This document shows, piece by piece, positions 1 to 5,012 of a stretch of DNA of 5,012 nt (positions within the stretch are counted from its first letter, which is position 1; each line of letters opens with the position of its first letter). The stretch spans positions 1-5,012 of the forward strand of contig DAOUUT010000260.1 of the NCBI GenBank assembly GCA_030668025.1. Reading direction: 5' to 3'. The position numbers and the translations under genes are program-made. The stretch is from Promethearchaeota archaeon. GTDB lineage: Archaea; Asgardarchaeota; Lokiarchaeia; Sigynarchaeales; SOKP01. The notes under the pieces were generated by a model that worked only from the letters and a program-made list of their open reading frames with translations, did no database searches and was not told the DNA's origin.

Positions 1-501
1 CCGGATGTCCAAGTTAATAAAGGCGATTTTAATATGATTAAGGGATATTTGGGTTCTAATTATGGCGTAAAAACAGTTAAGGGGCAAAAAGCGGTAGATT
101 TAGTTTACGACTTGGAGGGGAAAAAGCTAGGCTTCAAATTAGAAACGACTTATACGGGAAAAGCGATGGCAGCAATGTTTGATTTTTTTGAAAAAAAAGA
201 TAATAAATCTAAGAAAGTTCTTTTCTGGAACACTTATAATTCGAACGATTTGGATAAATATCTTAGAGAAATTGAATTTGATTACGAAAAGTTACCAAAA
301 AAATTTCATAAGTACTACGATCAACAAGCCTTCCAATGTTGGCGTCTTGCAAATTGTCCCGAAGAAGTGCGAATAGAATGTCCTGCGTATCTAAACCACG
401 AATATAGGTTTTGGAAAGTTGCTGAGTGCAAGCTTCCCGAGGAAAAGAAAAAAGAAGTTCAAGAAAAAGTGAGAAAGGTTATTGAGTTAGAAGATACTTA
501 A
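1..501 (+). CDS. PLP-dependent enzyme, ACC deaminase/D-cysteine desulfhydrase family, with Cys-rich C-terminal tail (5' partial)
   Basis: This is the C-terminal half or less of a fold-type II pyridoxal-phosphate enzyme, the family of 1-aminocyclopropane-1-carboxylate deaminase and D-cysteine desulfhydrase, which eliminate or deaminate small amino acids in the cytoplasm. The frame is open to base 1, so the Met codon at 34 is internal; it has no ribosome binding site and would leave no cofactor domain. Numbering from that Met, the family signature is a YGVKT segment (10-14), LETTYTGKAMAAM (36-48, the family's 'LDPVYTGKAMAGL' region) and VLFWNTYNS (62-70, the C-terminal 'VLFWHTGG' strand). Family members of about 330 residues normally end soon after this. 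Here about 85 more residues follow, including a four-cysteine segment at 102-132 (CW, NC, ECPAY, FW, EC) and a charged, probably helical end. The PLP lysine lies upstream of the window. Substrate cannot be told. It stops with TAA 14 bases before the end of the convergent ligase gene. Confidence 0.8.
   Translation, partial: PDVQVNKGDFNMIKGYLGSNYGVKTVKGQKAVDLVYDLEGKKLGFKLETTYTGKAMAAMFDFFEKKDNKSKKVLFWNTYNSNDLDKYLREIEFDYEKLPKKFHKYYDQQAFQCWRLANCPEEVRIECPAYLNHEYRFWKVAECKLPEEKKKEVQEKVRKVIELEDT
337..429 (+). other. Cys/Trp-rich 'two-CW'-like module at the C-terminus of the PLP enzyme
   Basis: Within the first gene, residues 102-132 (numbered from the Met at 34) read CW, five residues on a Cys (NCPEE), then ECPAY, then RFW, then EC. 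The spacing is C-x5-C-x7-C-x15-C, with a Trp right after the first Cys and another Trp (W127) where a second CW would be expected. From memory, this resembles a short cysteine module found in bacterial sensor and stand-alone proteins, with a CW...C...CPAY...CW...C pattern; here the second CW is FW. Four cysteines so spaced could bind zinc or an iron-sulphur cluster, but that is inference. Confidence 0.5.
441..456 (-). terminator. Possible T-tract terminator for the minus-strand pair, inside the convergent gene
   Basis: Read on the minus strand, 60-75 bases past the stop of the acyl-CoA synthetase gene, there is a pyrimidine tract with a run of six T and further T runs. Archaeal RNA polymerase commonly stops at such T-rich tracts without a hairpin. 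The tract lies within the coding part of the convergent gene, where it encodes a Lys/Glu-rich stretch, so it may simply reflect codon choice. No hairpin is visible. Confidence 0.2.
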
Positions 502-515
502 CCAATTTTATTTAA
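502..515. terminator. Convergent 3' ends, short AT-rich gap
   Basis: Only 14 bases separate the TAA of the plus-strand PLP enzyme gene from the TAG of the minus-strand ligase gene. The gap carries TTTTATTT on the plus strand, a plausible weak T-tract terminator for the plus-strand gene. There is no stem-loop. Transcripts from the two sides probably overlap at their 3' ends. Confidence 0.3.
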
Positions 516-2135
516 CTAAAGTTTAAATTCGTCTATAAGTTGTTTTTGAAGGGTTGGTCGGTCGACTTTAGCAAGACGAGTAATTGGCAATTCTTTCTTA
601 AAAACAACCTTTTTTGGTACTTTAAAGTTCGCTAATTCTTTTTTACACATTTCAATAATTTCACTTTCAACAAGTTCTTGTCCGGATTCAGGAACCACTG
701 CAACCCAAACTACTTCGTTATAGATTTTGTCAGGAATTCCTACTGCTGCGACCATAGCTACCTTTGGATGATTTATTACTACATCTTCTACTTCTGAAGG
801 AAGAACTGTATAACTGCCAACTCGAATAATGAATTTTATCCTTCCTTTGATATAAATCCTACCATCTTCAGTAATATAACCTAAGTCTCCAGATCTGCAC
901 CATCCATCCTCCGTAAAGGTCGTTTTATTTTCCTCGGGCATCTCATAATAACCAGGTATTGTTAAAGTTCCTTTAAATAACATTTCCCCAATTTCACCAA
1001 TAGGCACTTCGTTGTTATTCTCGTCCACTATTTTCATTTCTTGTTCAGGTAAGAGCTTGCCAATATAACCTTTGGCTAATTCTTCTAAAGGATCCCCTAT
1101 ATCTGTGAAAGTAACCTCTGGACCTGATTCGGTACTTCCATAAGCATTAAGAATATTAGGACAGATTTTATCTCTCATCCCCGTTAATAAGTCCATACTT
1201 ACTTTTTCACCACTTATAATAGATATTACTAGAGAAGATGTATCAAAATTATCTAAATCAGGTAAACTTAGCATTATTGCATACATTGTAGGAACGCCTC
1301 CAATTAATTGAAGTTTAAATTTTTTAATTGCCCTTAAAACTGCGTACGGATTCCATTGTTCTTGTAGCACAATTTCACAACCTGCCACTATAACTGTTCC
1401 CATAATTTCGATTGACCCTCCAGCGTGACTCGGTGGAAAATTATTTAACATTTTAAACCTTGGTTTTAACCCTAAAGGTATTCCTTTTTCGTGAATATAA
1501 GTCGCTTCGAGGAAACTAGCGTGGGCAATATTTTTATGCGTTAATAAGGCGGATTTTGGTACGCCTGTGGTACCCCCCGTAAATATAATTAAAGCACCGT
1601 CATCAGGATTCAATTTGGAACGAGCTTTTTTTAACTCTTCGCTTAGCCCATAATCTTTTTCTAACAATTCTTCAAAGGGAGTGCCAAACTCGTCTTTCCC
1701 AATCATAAAATACTTTATGTTCGGATTAAAATTCGAACTAAGGTTCTTTATCAACTTTGCGATGTCGTAACCCCGTGCTTTTCCAATTAAGAATACAAGT
1801 TTAGGTTCAACATGAGGTACGAATCTCTGAAAATCAGCGGATCTGAATCGAACATCCATAGGTACGCAAATAGCTCCGATTGAGTTAGCTGCTAAATATA
1901 TAAGTGGGTATTCCATAATCATCGGGATAATAGTTACAATTGTATCCCCTTTTTTAACCCCCAAGCTAAGAAACGCTTCAGCTAGATGATCTATAGCATC
2001 AGCAAATTGTTGCGCGTTAAATTTCTTCCATTTAAATTTGATAAAAGGGAACTCTGGATCTATGGAAGCCCAATGATGCACATATTGCCATAAATAATCT
2101 AATTTTGGGATTTTAAAAGTAATATAATTCACCAA
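516..2135 (-). CDS. AMP-forming acyl-CoA synthetase (AMP-dependent synthetase/ligase, FadD-like)
   Basis: A full-length (539 residues) cytoplasmic member of the ANL adenylating family. It activates a carboxylic acid with ATP to an acyl-adenylate and then transfers it to CoA. The core motifs are in order: the phosphate-binding A3 loop TGGTTGVPK (186-194), A5 YGSTE (332-336), A7 GWCRSGD (411-417, Asp417 expected to bind the ribose), A8 GRIK (431-434, hinge) and the A10 region with LAK, Lys523 being the expected catalytic lysine near the C-terminus. The A8 loop is divergent: Phe follows the hinge Lys where Asp is usual, and the glycine pair is VGS. The substrate (medium/long-chain, branched or aryl acid) cannot be told. 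The start is TTG at 2135 or GTG at 2132; no ATG lies between the in-frame stop at 2172-2174 and residue 72. It lies 32 bases downstream of the dipeptidase gene on the same strand, so co-transcription is likely. Confidence 0.93.
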   Translation of the reverse strand: MVNYITFKIPKLDYLWQYVHHWASIDPEFPFIKFKWKKFNAQQFADAIDHLAEAFLSLGVKKGDTIVTIIPMIMEYPLIYLAANSIGAICVPMDVRFRSADFQRFVPHVEPKLVFLIGKARGYDIAKLIKNLSSNFNPNIKYFMIGKDEFGTPFEELLEKDYGLSEELKKARSKLNPDDGALIIFTGGTTGVPKSALLTHKNIAHASFLEATYIHEKGIPLGLKPRFKMLNNFPPSHAGGSIEIMGTVIVAGCEIVLQEQWNPYAVLRAIKKFKLQLIGGVPTMYAIMLSLPDLDNFDTSSLVISIISGEKVSMDLLTGMRDKICPNILNAYGSTESGPEVTFTDIGDPLEELAKGYIGKLLPEQEMKIVDENNNEVPIGEIGEMLFKGTLTIPGYYEMPEENKTTFTEDGWCRSGDLGYITEDGRIYIKGRIKFIIRVGSYTVLPSEVEDVVINHPKVAMVAAVGIPDKIYNEVVWVAVVPESGQELVESEIIEMCKKELANFKVPKKVVFKKELPITRLAKVDRPTLQKQLIDEFKL

Positions 2136-2167
2136 TTTTCTTATTTTGATATATATTCTATTTATAT

Positions 2168-3670
2168 TTAATTAGTCTTCAACTCATTGACATCAGAAAC
2201 TATTCTTTTGAGTAATTCATATATTTTTCCAACATCAGAAATCTTTAATCTTTCGCTCGGAGAATGCAGCCCCTCCACTGTGGGACCAAGTGATACCATT
2301 TGAATTCCTGAAATCTTAGTACTAATCATTCCAGTTTCTAATCCCCCATGAATAATGTTAGTTTTTACGGGTTTTTCCAGTAAGGTATCATATTGTTTTT
2401 TAACATATCCTAAAAACTTAGATTCTAAATCTGGTAACCATTCGGGTAAAACAGGTCTTAAAAAAACACTCCAACATCCAAGTTCTCCTAGTTGATTCAT
2501 AGAAACACAAAATGAGTCCAATTCACTTCTTATTATGCTACGAGGATAAAGCCAAATAATTTCTTCATCGTTTTCAGTGTTAACGATGGCAAGATTATTT
2601 GAACTTTCTACAAATCCCTCATAAATATGGGATTTTTTAAGCACACCATGAGGGATTATATGAGCCGTCGATATCAATAATCTTGAATCCTCATTTGATA
2701 AATAATTATTAGGAGAAACTTTCTTATTTTCAATTTTAAGGTTAGGCTCAAATTTCTCATAATATTGATAAATTGATGAGATTTCTTCATTTAACAATTC
2801 TTCAAATTTCTCTTGATCTTTTGCATTTATCCCAAATTTTATTAAAGATTTAGCCGGGATGACATTTGATTTAGTACCACCTTGCCATTTACAGACGTAA
2901 ATTTTCATTTCTTGATGGATTTTTGATAAAATTATACTCACTAACTTATTTGCATTAGCTCTAGGTAAGTGAATATCTCCTCCCGAATGTCCACTTAATA
3001 GGCCATGAACTGATAGTTCATAGAATTCCAAATCATCGCTTTCTTTATATTCTTTCCAAGTAAATTTTTTTGAAAACCTTACTCTTCTTCCACAAACAGA
3101 ACCAATTACAATTTCACCGAGAGGTCCACCGTCTAAATTAATCATTAATTTACTTTCTATACTAAGTTTTGAAGGATCTAATAAGGTTGCTCCATCAAAA
3201 CCATCTTCTTCATTCACAGTAAATAAAACTTCAATGGGTCCGTGGGATTCAATTGAAGTATCAACTAAAATAGCTATCGCAAATGCAACCCCAATACCAT
3301 CGTCAGCACCTAGTGTAGTTCCATCTGCATCAACCCATTCATTATTTTCTTGAATGCGTAATGGTATCCCTTTATTAAAGAAATCAAAACCTTCGGGCTT
3401 ATCAGTTTCACAAACCATATCAAGGTGAGCTTGAAGCAGTATTGGTGGATTTGATTCTAATCCTGAAGTAGCAGGTTTCTTGATTAAAATATTTCCAACG
3501 TCATCTTGGAATAATTTGTAATCAATATTATTTGATTTGCCAGCCTTTAATATAAATTCTTTTATCACTTCACGGATTCTTTCTTCATGTCTAGAAGGTC
3601 TTGGGGTTTTTGAAACAATATTTTCAAAAATGTCCCATACAATTTTTGGTTTTAAATTTTCTAATACCAT
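2168..3670 (-). CDS. pepD: M20C family dipeptidase (aminoacyl-histidine/cytosol non-specific dipeptidase, PepD-like)
   Basis: A 500-residue cytoplasmic di-zinc metallopeptidase that cuts dipeptides, classically Xaa-His (carnosine-type), and releases free amino acids. Signature blocks in order: TPRPSRHEE (22-30), the first metal histidine in LLQAHLDMVCE (His82, with Asp84), the bridging Asp123 in LGADDGIG, the catalytic and metal glutamates in VNEEDG (Glu154, Glu155), Asp180 in MINLD, the lid-domain SGHSGGDIH (226-234, His228), the last metal histidine in IHGGLETG (His441), and the C-terminal GPTVEGLHSPSER (463-475). All expected ligands are present, so it should be active. The stretch after Asp180 reads GGPLGE where PepD proteins usually have an acidic SEEEGE. 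Length is slightly above the usual 480-490. The ATG at 3670 fits the family N-terminus; no strong Shine-Dalgarno precedes it (AGAAGAT is the best candidate). It is the first gene of the minus-strand pair, diverging from the transporter. Confidence 0.95.
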   Translation of the reverse strand: MVLENLKPKIVWDIFENIVSKTPRPSRHEERIREVIKEFILKAGKSNNIDYKLFQDDVGNILIKKPATSGLESNPPILLQAHLDMVCETDKPEGFDFFNKGIPLRIQENNEWVDADGTTLGADDGIGVAFAIAILVDTSIESHGPIEVLFTVNEEDGFDGATLLDPSKLSIESKLMINLDGGPLGEIVIGSVCGRRVRFSKKFTWKEYKESDDLEFYELSVHGLLSGHSGGDIHLPRANANKLVSIILSKIHQEMKIYVCKWQGGTKSNVIPAKSLIKFGINAKDQEKFEELLNEEISSIYQYYEKFEPNLKIENKKVSPNNYLSNEDSRLLISTAHIIPHGVLKKSHIYEGFVESSNNLAIVNTENDEEIIWLYPRSIIRSELDSFCVSMNQLGELGCWSVFLRPVLPEWLPDLESKFLGYVKKQYDTLLEKPVKTNIIHGGLETGMISTKISGIQMVSLGPTVEGLHSPSERLKISDVGKIYELLKRIVSDVNELKTN

Positions 3671-3716
3671 TATTATCTTCTAATTGCTATTTATTATAGT
3701 TTTTTATGTTAATAGA

Positions 3717-3724
3717 TTATATAA
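3717..3724 (-). promoter_or_regulatory. TATA-like box for the dipeptidase-ligase transcript
   Basis: The minus strand reads GTTATATAAT over about 3715-3724, close to the archaeal TATA-box pattern. It sits about 47 bases upstream of the dipeptidase ATG at 3670. A start about 25 bases downstream of the box would give a leader near 20 bases. Surrounding DNA is very AT-rich, so chance matches are common. Confidence 0.35.
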
Positions 3725-3730
3725 CATAGG

Positions 3731-3740
3731 ATATATTTTA
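3731..3740 (+). promoter_or_regulatory. TATA-like box for the EamA transporter gene
   Basis: ATATATTTTA lies about 50-60 bases upstream of the transporter ATG at 3791, in the divergent intergenic region 3671-3790. Initiation about 25 bases downstream would leave a leader of about 30 bases. It sits close to the minus-strand box, so the two promoters may compete or share a regulator. No clear operator palindrome is visible. Evidence is by eye only, in a very AT-rich context. Confidence 0.3.
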
Positions 3741-3790
3741 ATGCAAAATCTTTTAATTTTGATTAGTAAAAATAATTTTATTAGCTTGAT

Positions 3791-4744
3791 ATGCTGCTAA
3801 CGTATCTTTTATTGTTCCTTATGATTTTTTTATGGGGGTTCTCTTTTATAGTTGTTGATATCGCTATGGATTTTGTAACTCCGCTCTCAATTGCTTTATA
3901 TAGGCTAATAATTGCCGCAATTTCTATGACTATTGTTGATTGGTATTTAAGGAAAAAAAGAAATAAACCCATGAATAATACTTTAATAGAAAAAGAAGAT
4001 GCGAATTTTAATAAGCAATATTGGCTATTTATATTTTTAGCAAGTTTAGCAGGAGTGTCCCTATATCTTTTTATAATCTACTCGGCTATTGAATTAATAG
4101 GTCCGTCAATACCGGTATTTTCAGATTGCTTGATTAACCCCATACTTATTACAATTATTGCTCTTGTTGTTTTCAAAGAGAAGTTAAGCAAGAAAAAAAT
4201 AATTGGTTTCGCTATAGCCTCTTTTGGAGCATTTTTATTAATAACGGGAGGTAATTTAGGAGTTCTTCAACCGGATTCGCCCAATTTTTTAGGATATATC
4301 CTTTCTCTTTTAGCTCCTTTAAGCTGGACAAGTTATACGATCGTTATAAAAAAATTGAAAAAATACAATAGATTCAAGTCTGATTTTCAAAATCTTAAAA
4401 ATATCTCAATATTTGGATGTTTAGAATTATTTCTATTAGTTATTCTTAGTAATCAATTTGATGTGTTTCTTAATAATATCTTAAATGTCGTTGTGTTTCT
4501 GTGCGCTTTATACCTCGCTTTAGGAGCTTTCGTAATCGGTTATTATATTTGGAATTTTTCTCTTAAGAAGCTAAAGTCTTCAAATGTAGCTTCGTTTTTG
4601 TACTTGCAACCGTTTTTAACCTTAATTTTATCAATTGTCTTTCAACGCGACGATGTTATTGGTTTATGGAATATAATTGGAGGGTTTATTGTAATGATCG
4701 CAATAATGATAATTAACTATAAAAAGCAAATTCCTTTTAATTGA
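3791..4744 (+). CDS. EamA/DMT-family (drug/metabolite) membrane transporter
   Basis: A 317-residue integral membrane protein with about ten hydrophobic helices in two five-helix halves, the usual size and build of EamA (RhaT/YdcZ-type) carriers. Approximate helices: 3-25, 30-53, 76-96, 103-127, 136-153, 167-187, 204-220, 229-254, 262-283, 288-309. Family marks are WGFSFIVVD in helix 1 (15-23), YRLIIAA in helix 2 (37-43), and VVFKEKLSKKKIIGF with a following ITGG (126-154) closing the first half. The second half repeats this in weaker form, with YLQPFLTLI (271-279) and IIGGFIVM (295-302), and lacks the usual glutamate after helix 9. A polar, charged loop (about 54-75) separates helices 2 and 3. 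The substrate is unknown; relatives export or import amino acids, nucleosides or other small metabolites. The ATG at 3791 opens directly into helix 1; no clear Shine-Dalgarno is present. It is divergent from the dipeptidase gene, and a link such as moving released amino acids is only a guess. Confidence 0.9.
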   Translation: MLLTYLLLFLMIFLWGFSFIVVDIAMDFVTPLSIALYRLIIAAISMTIVDWYLRKKRNKPMNNTLIEKEDANFNKQYWLFIFLASLAGVSLYLFIIYSAIELIGPSIPVFSDCLINPILITIIALVVFKEKLSKKKIIGFAIASFGAFLLITGGNLGVLQPDSPNFLGYILSLLAPLSWTSYTIVIKKLKKYNRFKSDFQNLKNISIFGCLELFLLVILSNQFDVFLNNILNVVVFLCALYLALGAFVIGYYIWNFSLKKLKSSNVASFLYLQPFLTLILSIVFQRDDVIGLWNIIGGFIVMIAIMIINYKKQIPFN

Positions 4745-4753
4745 AAGAATTGA

Positions 4754-4765
4754 AAAAACTTTTTA
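4754..4765 (+). terminator. Possible weak terminator after the transporter gene
   Basis: Ten bases after the transporter stop there is an A-run, a C, and a run of five T, a very short A/T palindrome followed by TATG. It could serve as a T-tract terminator ahead of the crotonase promoter, but it is short and unremarkable in DNA this AT-rich. Confidence 0.2.
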
Positions 4766-4786
4766 TGCCGAAATTAATTGAAGTAC

Positions 4787-4794
4787 TTATAATA
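4787..4794 (+). promoter_or_regulatory. TATA-like box for the crotonase gene
   Basis: TTATAATA, within CTTATAATATTTTA, is centred about 43 bases upstream of the ATG at 4834. Initiation about 25 bases downstream would fall near 4815, leaving a leader of about 20 bases. That suggests the crotonase has its own promoter and is not just read through from the transporter gene. Judged by eye only. Confidence 0.3.
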
Positions 4795-4813
4795 TTTTAC
4801 TAACTAAATGAAA

Positions 4814-4820
4814 GGAAGGA
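4814..4820 (+). promoter_or_regulatory. Shine-Dalgarno-like GGAAGGA upstream of the crotonase gene
   Basis: This is the clearest ribosome-binding-type sequence in the window. It ends 13 bases before the ATG at 4834, a little long, and one base before an in-frame GTG at 4822, which is too close. The spacing therefore favours the ATG, possibly helped by the later GGAAAAG at 4824-4830. An ATG at 4808 is in another frame and gives only a short peptide. Confidence 0.45.
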
Positions 4821-4833
4821 AGTGGAAAAGATT

Positions 4834-5012
4834 ATGGAAGATATTGTCTTATATGAAAAAAAAGGGAATATTGGAAAGATAACTCTAAATAAGCCAGAAC
4901 AAAGGAATACAATAGATATACAGGTTCTCAAAAAGTTAATAGCCTACTTTAAAAAAAGCGCTGAAAATGGCGATGTATGCGTTATCTATGCTGCTAACGG
5001 GAAGCACTTTAC
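4834..5012 (+). CDS. Enoyl-CoA hydratase/isomerase (crotonase) family protein, N-terminal fragment
   Basis: The first 59 complete codons of a crotonase-fold protein that runs off the right edge; the full protein is probably about 260 residues. The fragment starts MEDIVLYEKKGNIGKITL and continues with the family signature NKPEQRNTID (19-28), where most members have N-x-P-x-x-x-N-A. It ends at GKHF(T), just where the first oxyanion-hole segment (GKHFTAGAD-type) begins. The glutamates that separate hydratase from isomerase, hydrolase or thioesterase activity lie beyond the window, so the reaction cannot be given. Family members act on CoA thioesters in the cytoplasm, typically in beta-oxidation or related acid breakdown. 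That suits the acyl-CoA synthetase nearby, though the two genes are on opposite strands and not in one operon. The start is ATG 4834; in-frame GTG 4822 would add four residues. Confidence 0.88.
   Translation, partial: MEDIVLYEKKGNIGKITLNKPEQRNTIDIQVLKKLIAYFKKSAENGDVCVIYAANGKHF

Noticed and set aside
34..36. The ATG at 34 as the true start of the first gene
   Set aside because: The frame stays open to base 1 and the encoded residues match the C-terminal part of a longer enzyme family, so the ATG is internal.
179..376. A 65-codon open frame on the plus strand in a second frame inside the PLP enzyme gene
   Set aside because: It overlaps a gene with clear family motifs, its translation is low-complexity Lys/Ile/Asn-rich, and it has no ribosome binding site.
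1312..1330. AAGTTTAAATT recurring here and near 519-531, as a possible repeat
   Set aside because: The shared stretch is about ten AT-rich bases and both copies are within coding sequence, as expected by chance from Lys/Phe/Leu codons.
3781..3972. A 63-codon open frame on the minus strand opposite the start of the transporter gene
   Set aside because: It is antisense to the first helices of a well-supported membrane protein; its hydrophobic stretch mirrors the transporter's codons.
4808..4810. ATG at 4808 as the crotonase start or a leader peptide
   Set aside because: It is out of frame with the crotonase signature and lies upstream of the Shine-Dalgarno-like stretch; it yields only a Lys/Trp-rich peptide of about two dozen residues that overlaps the crotonase start.
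1..5012. Search for CRISPR arrays, tRNA genes, insertion sequences, inverted repeats and phage or toxin-antitoxin genes
   Set aside because: No regularly spaced repeats, cloverleaf-like segments, transposase motifs or long terminal repeats were seen; nearly all DNA is accounted for by the five genes and short spacers.

Overview
The window is AT-rich and gene-dense, with five protein-coding genes. Two are cut by the window edges. I see no rRNA, tRNA, CRISPR array or mobile element. The AT-richness, the TATA-like boxes at suitable distances from starts, the few strong Shine-Dalgarno sequences, and the mix of an acyl-CoA ligase, a crotonase and an M20C dipeptidase suggest an archaeon. An Asgard (Lokiarchaeia-like) genome would fit, but this is a guess from style, and a low-GC bacterium cannot be excluded from the sequence alone.

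Layout from left to right. (1) At 1-501 (+) is the C-terminal part of a PLP-dependent enzyme of the ACC deaminase/D-cysteine desulfhydrase family. It carries an extra Cys/Trp-rich tail resembling the short 'two-CW' cysteine module. (2) It converges, across a 14-base gap, on a minus-strand pair. The pair is transcribed right to left: first an M20C aminoacyl-histidine (Xaa-His) type dipeptidase (3670 to 2168), then, 32 bases later, an AMP-forming acyl-CoA synthetase (2135 to 516) with a TTG or GTG start. The two probably share a promoter. (3) A 120-base AT-rich divergent intergenic region (3671-3790) holds TATA-like boxes for both directions. (4) At 3791-4744 (+) is a ten-helix EamA/DMT-family transporter. 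(5) After an 89-base spacer with a TATA-like box and a purine-rich Shine-Dalgarno-like stretch, the N-terminus of an enoyl-CoA hydratase/isomerase (crotonase) begins at 4834 and runs off the right edge.

The genes fit a heterotroph that lives on peptides, amino acids and organic acids: dipeptide hydrolysis, amino-acid breakdown by a PLP enzyme, metabolite export or import, activation of carboxylic acids to CoA thioesters, and beta-oxidation-type crotonase chemistry. The link between them is inferred from proximity; nothing in the window proves one pathway. The most unusual item is the cysteine-rich tail fused to the PLP enzyme. The rest look like variants of known families, and I do not see a new multi-gene system.
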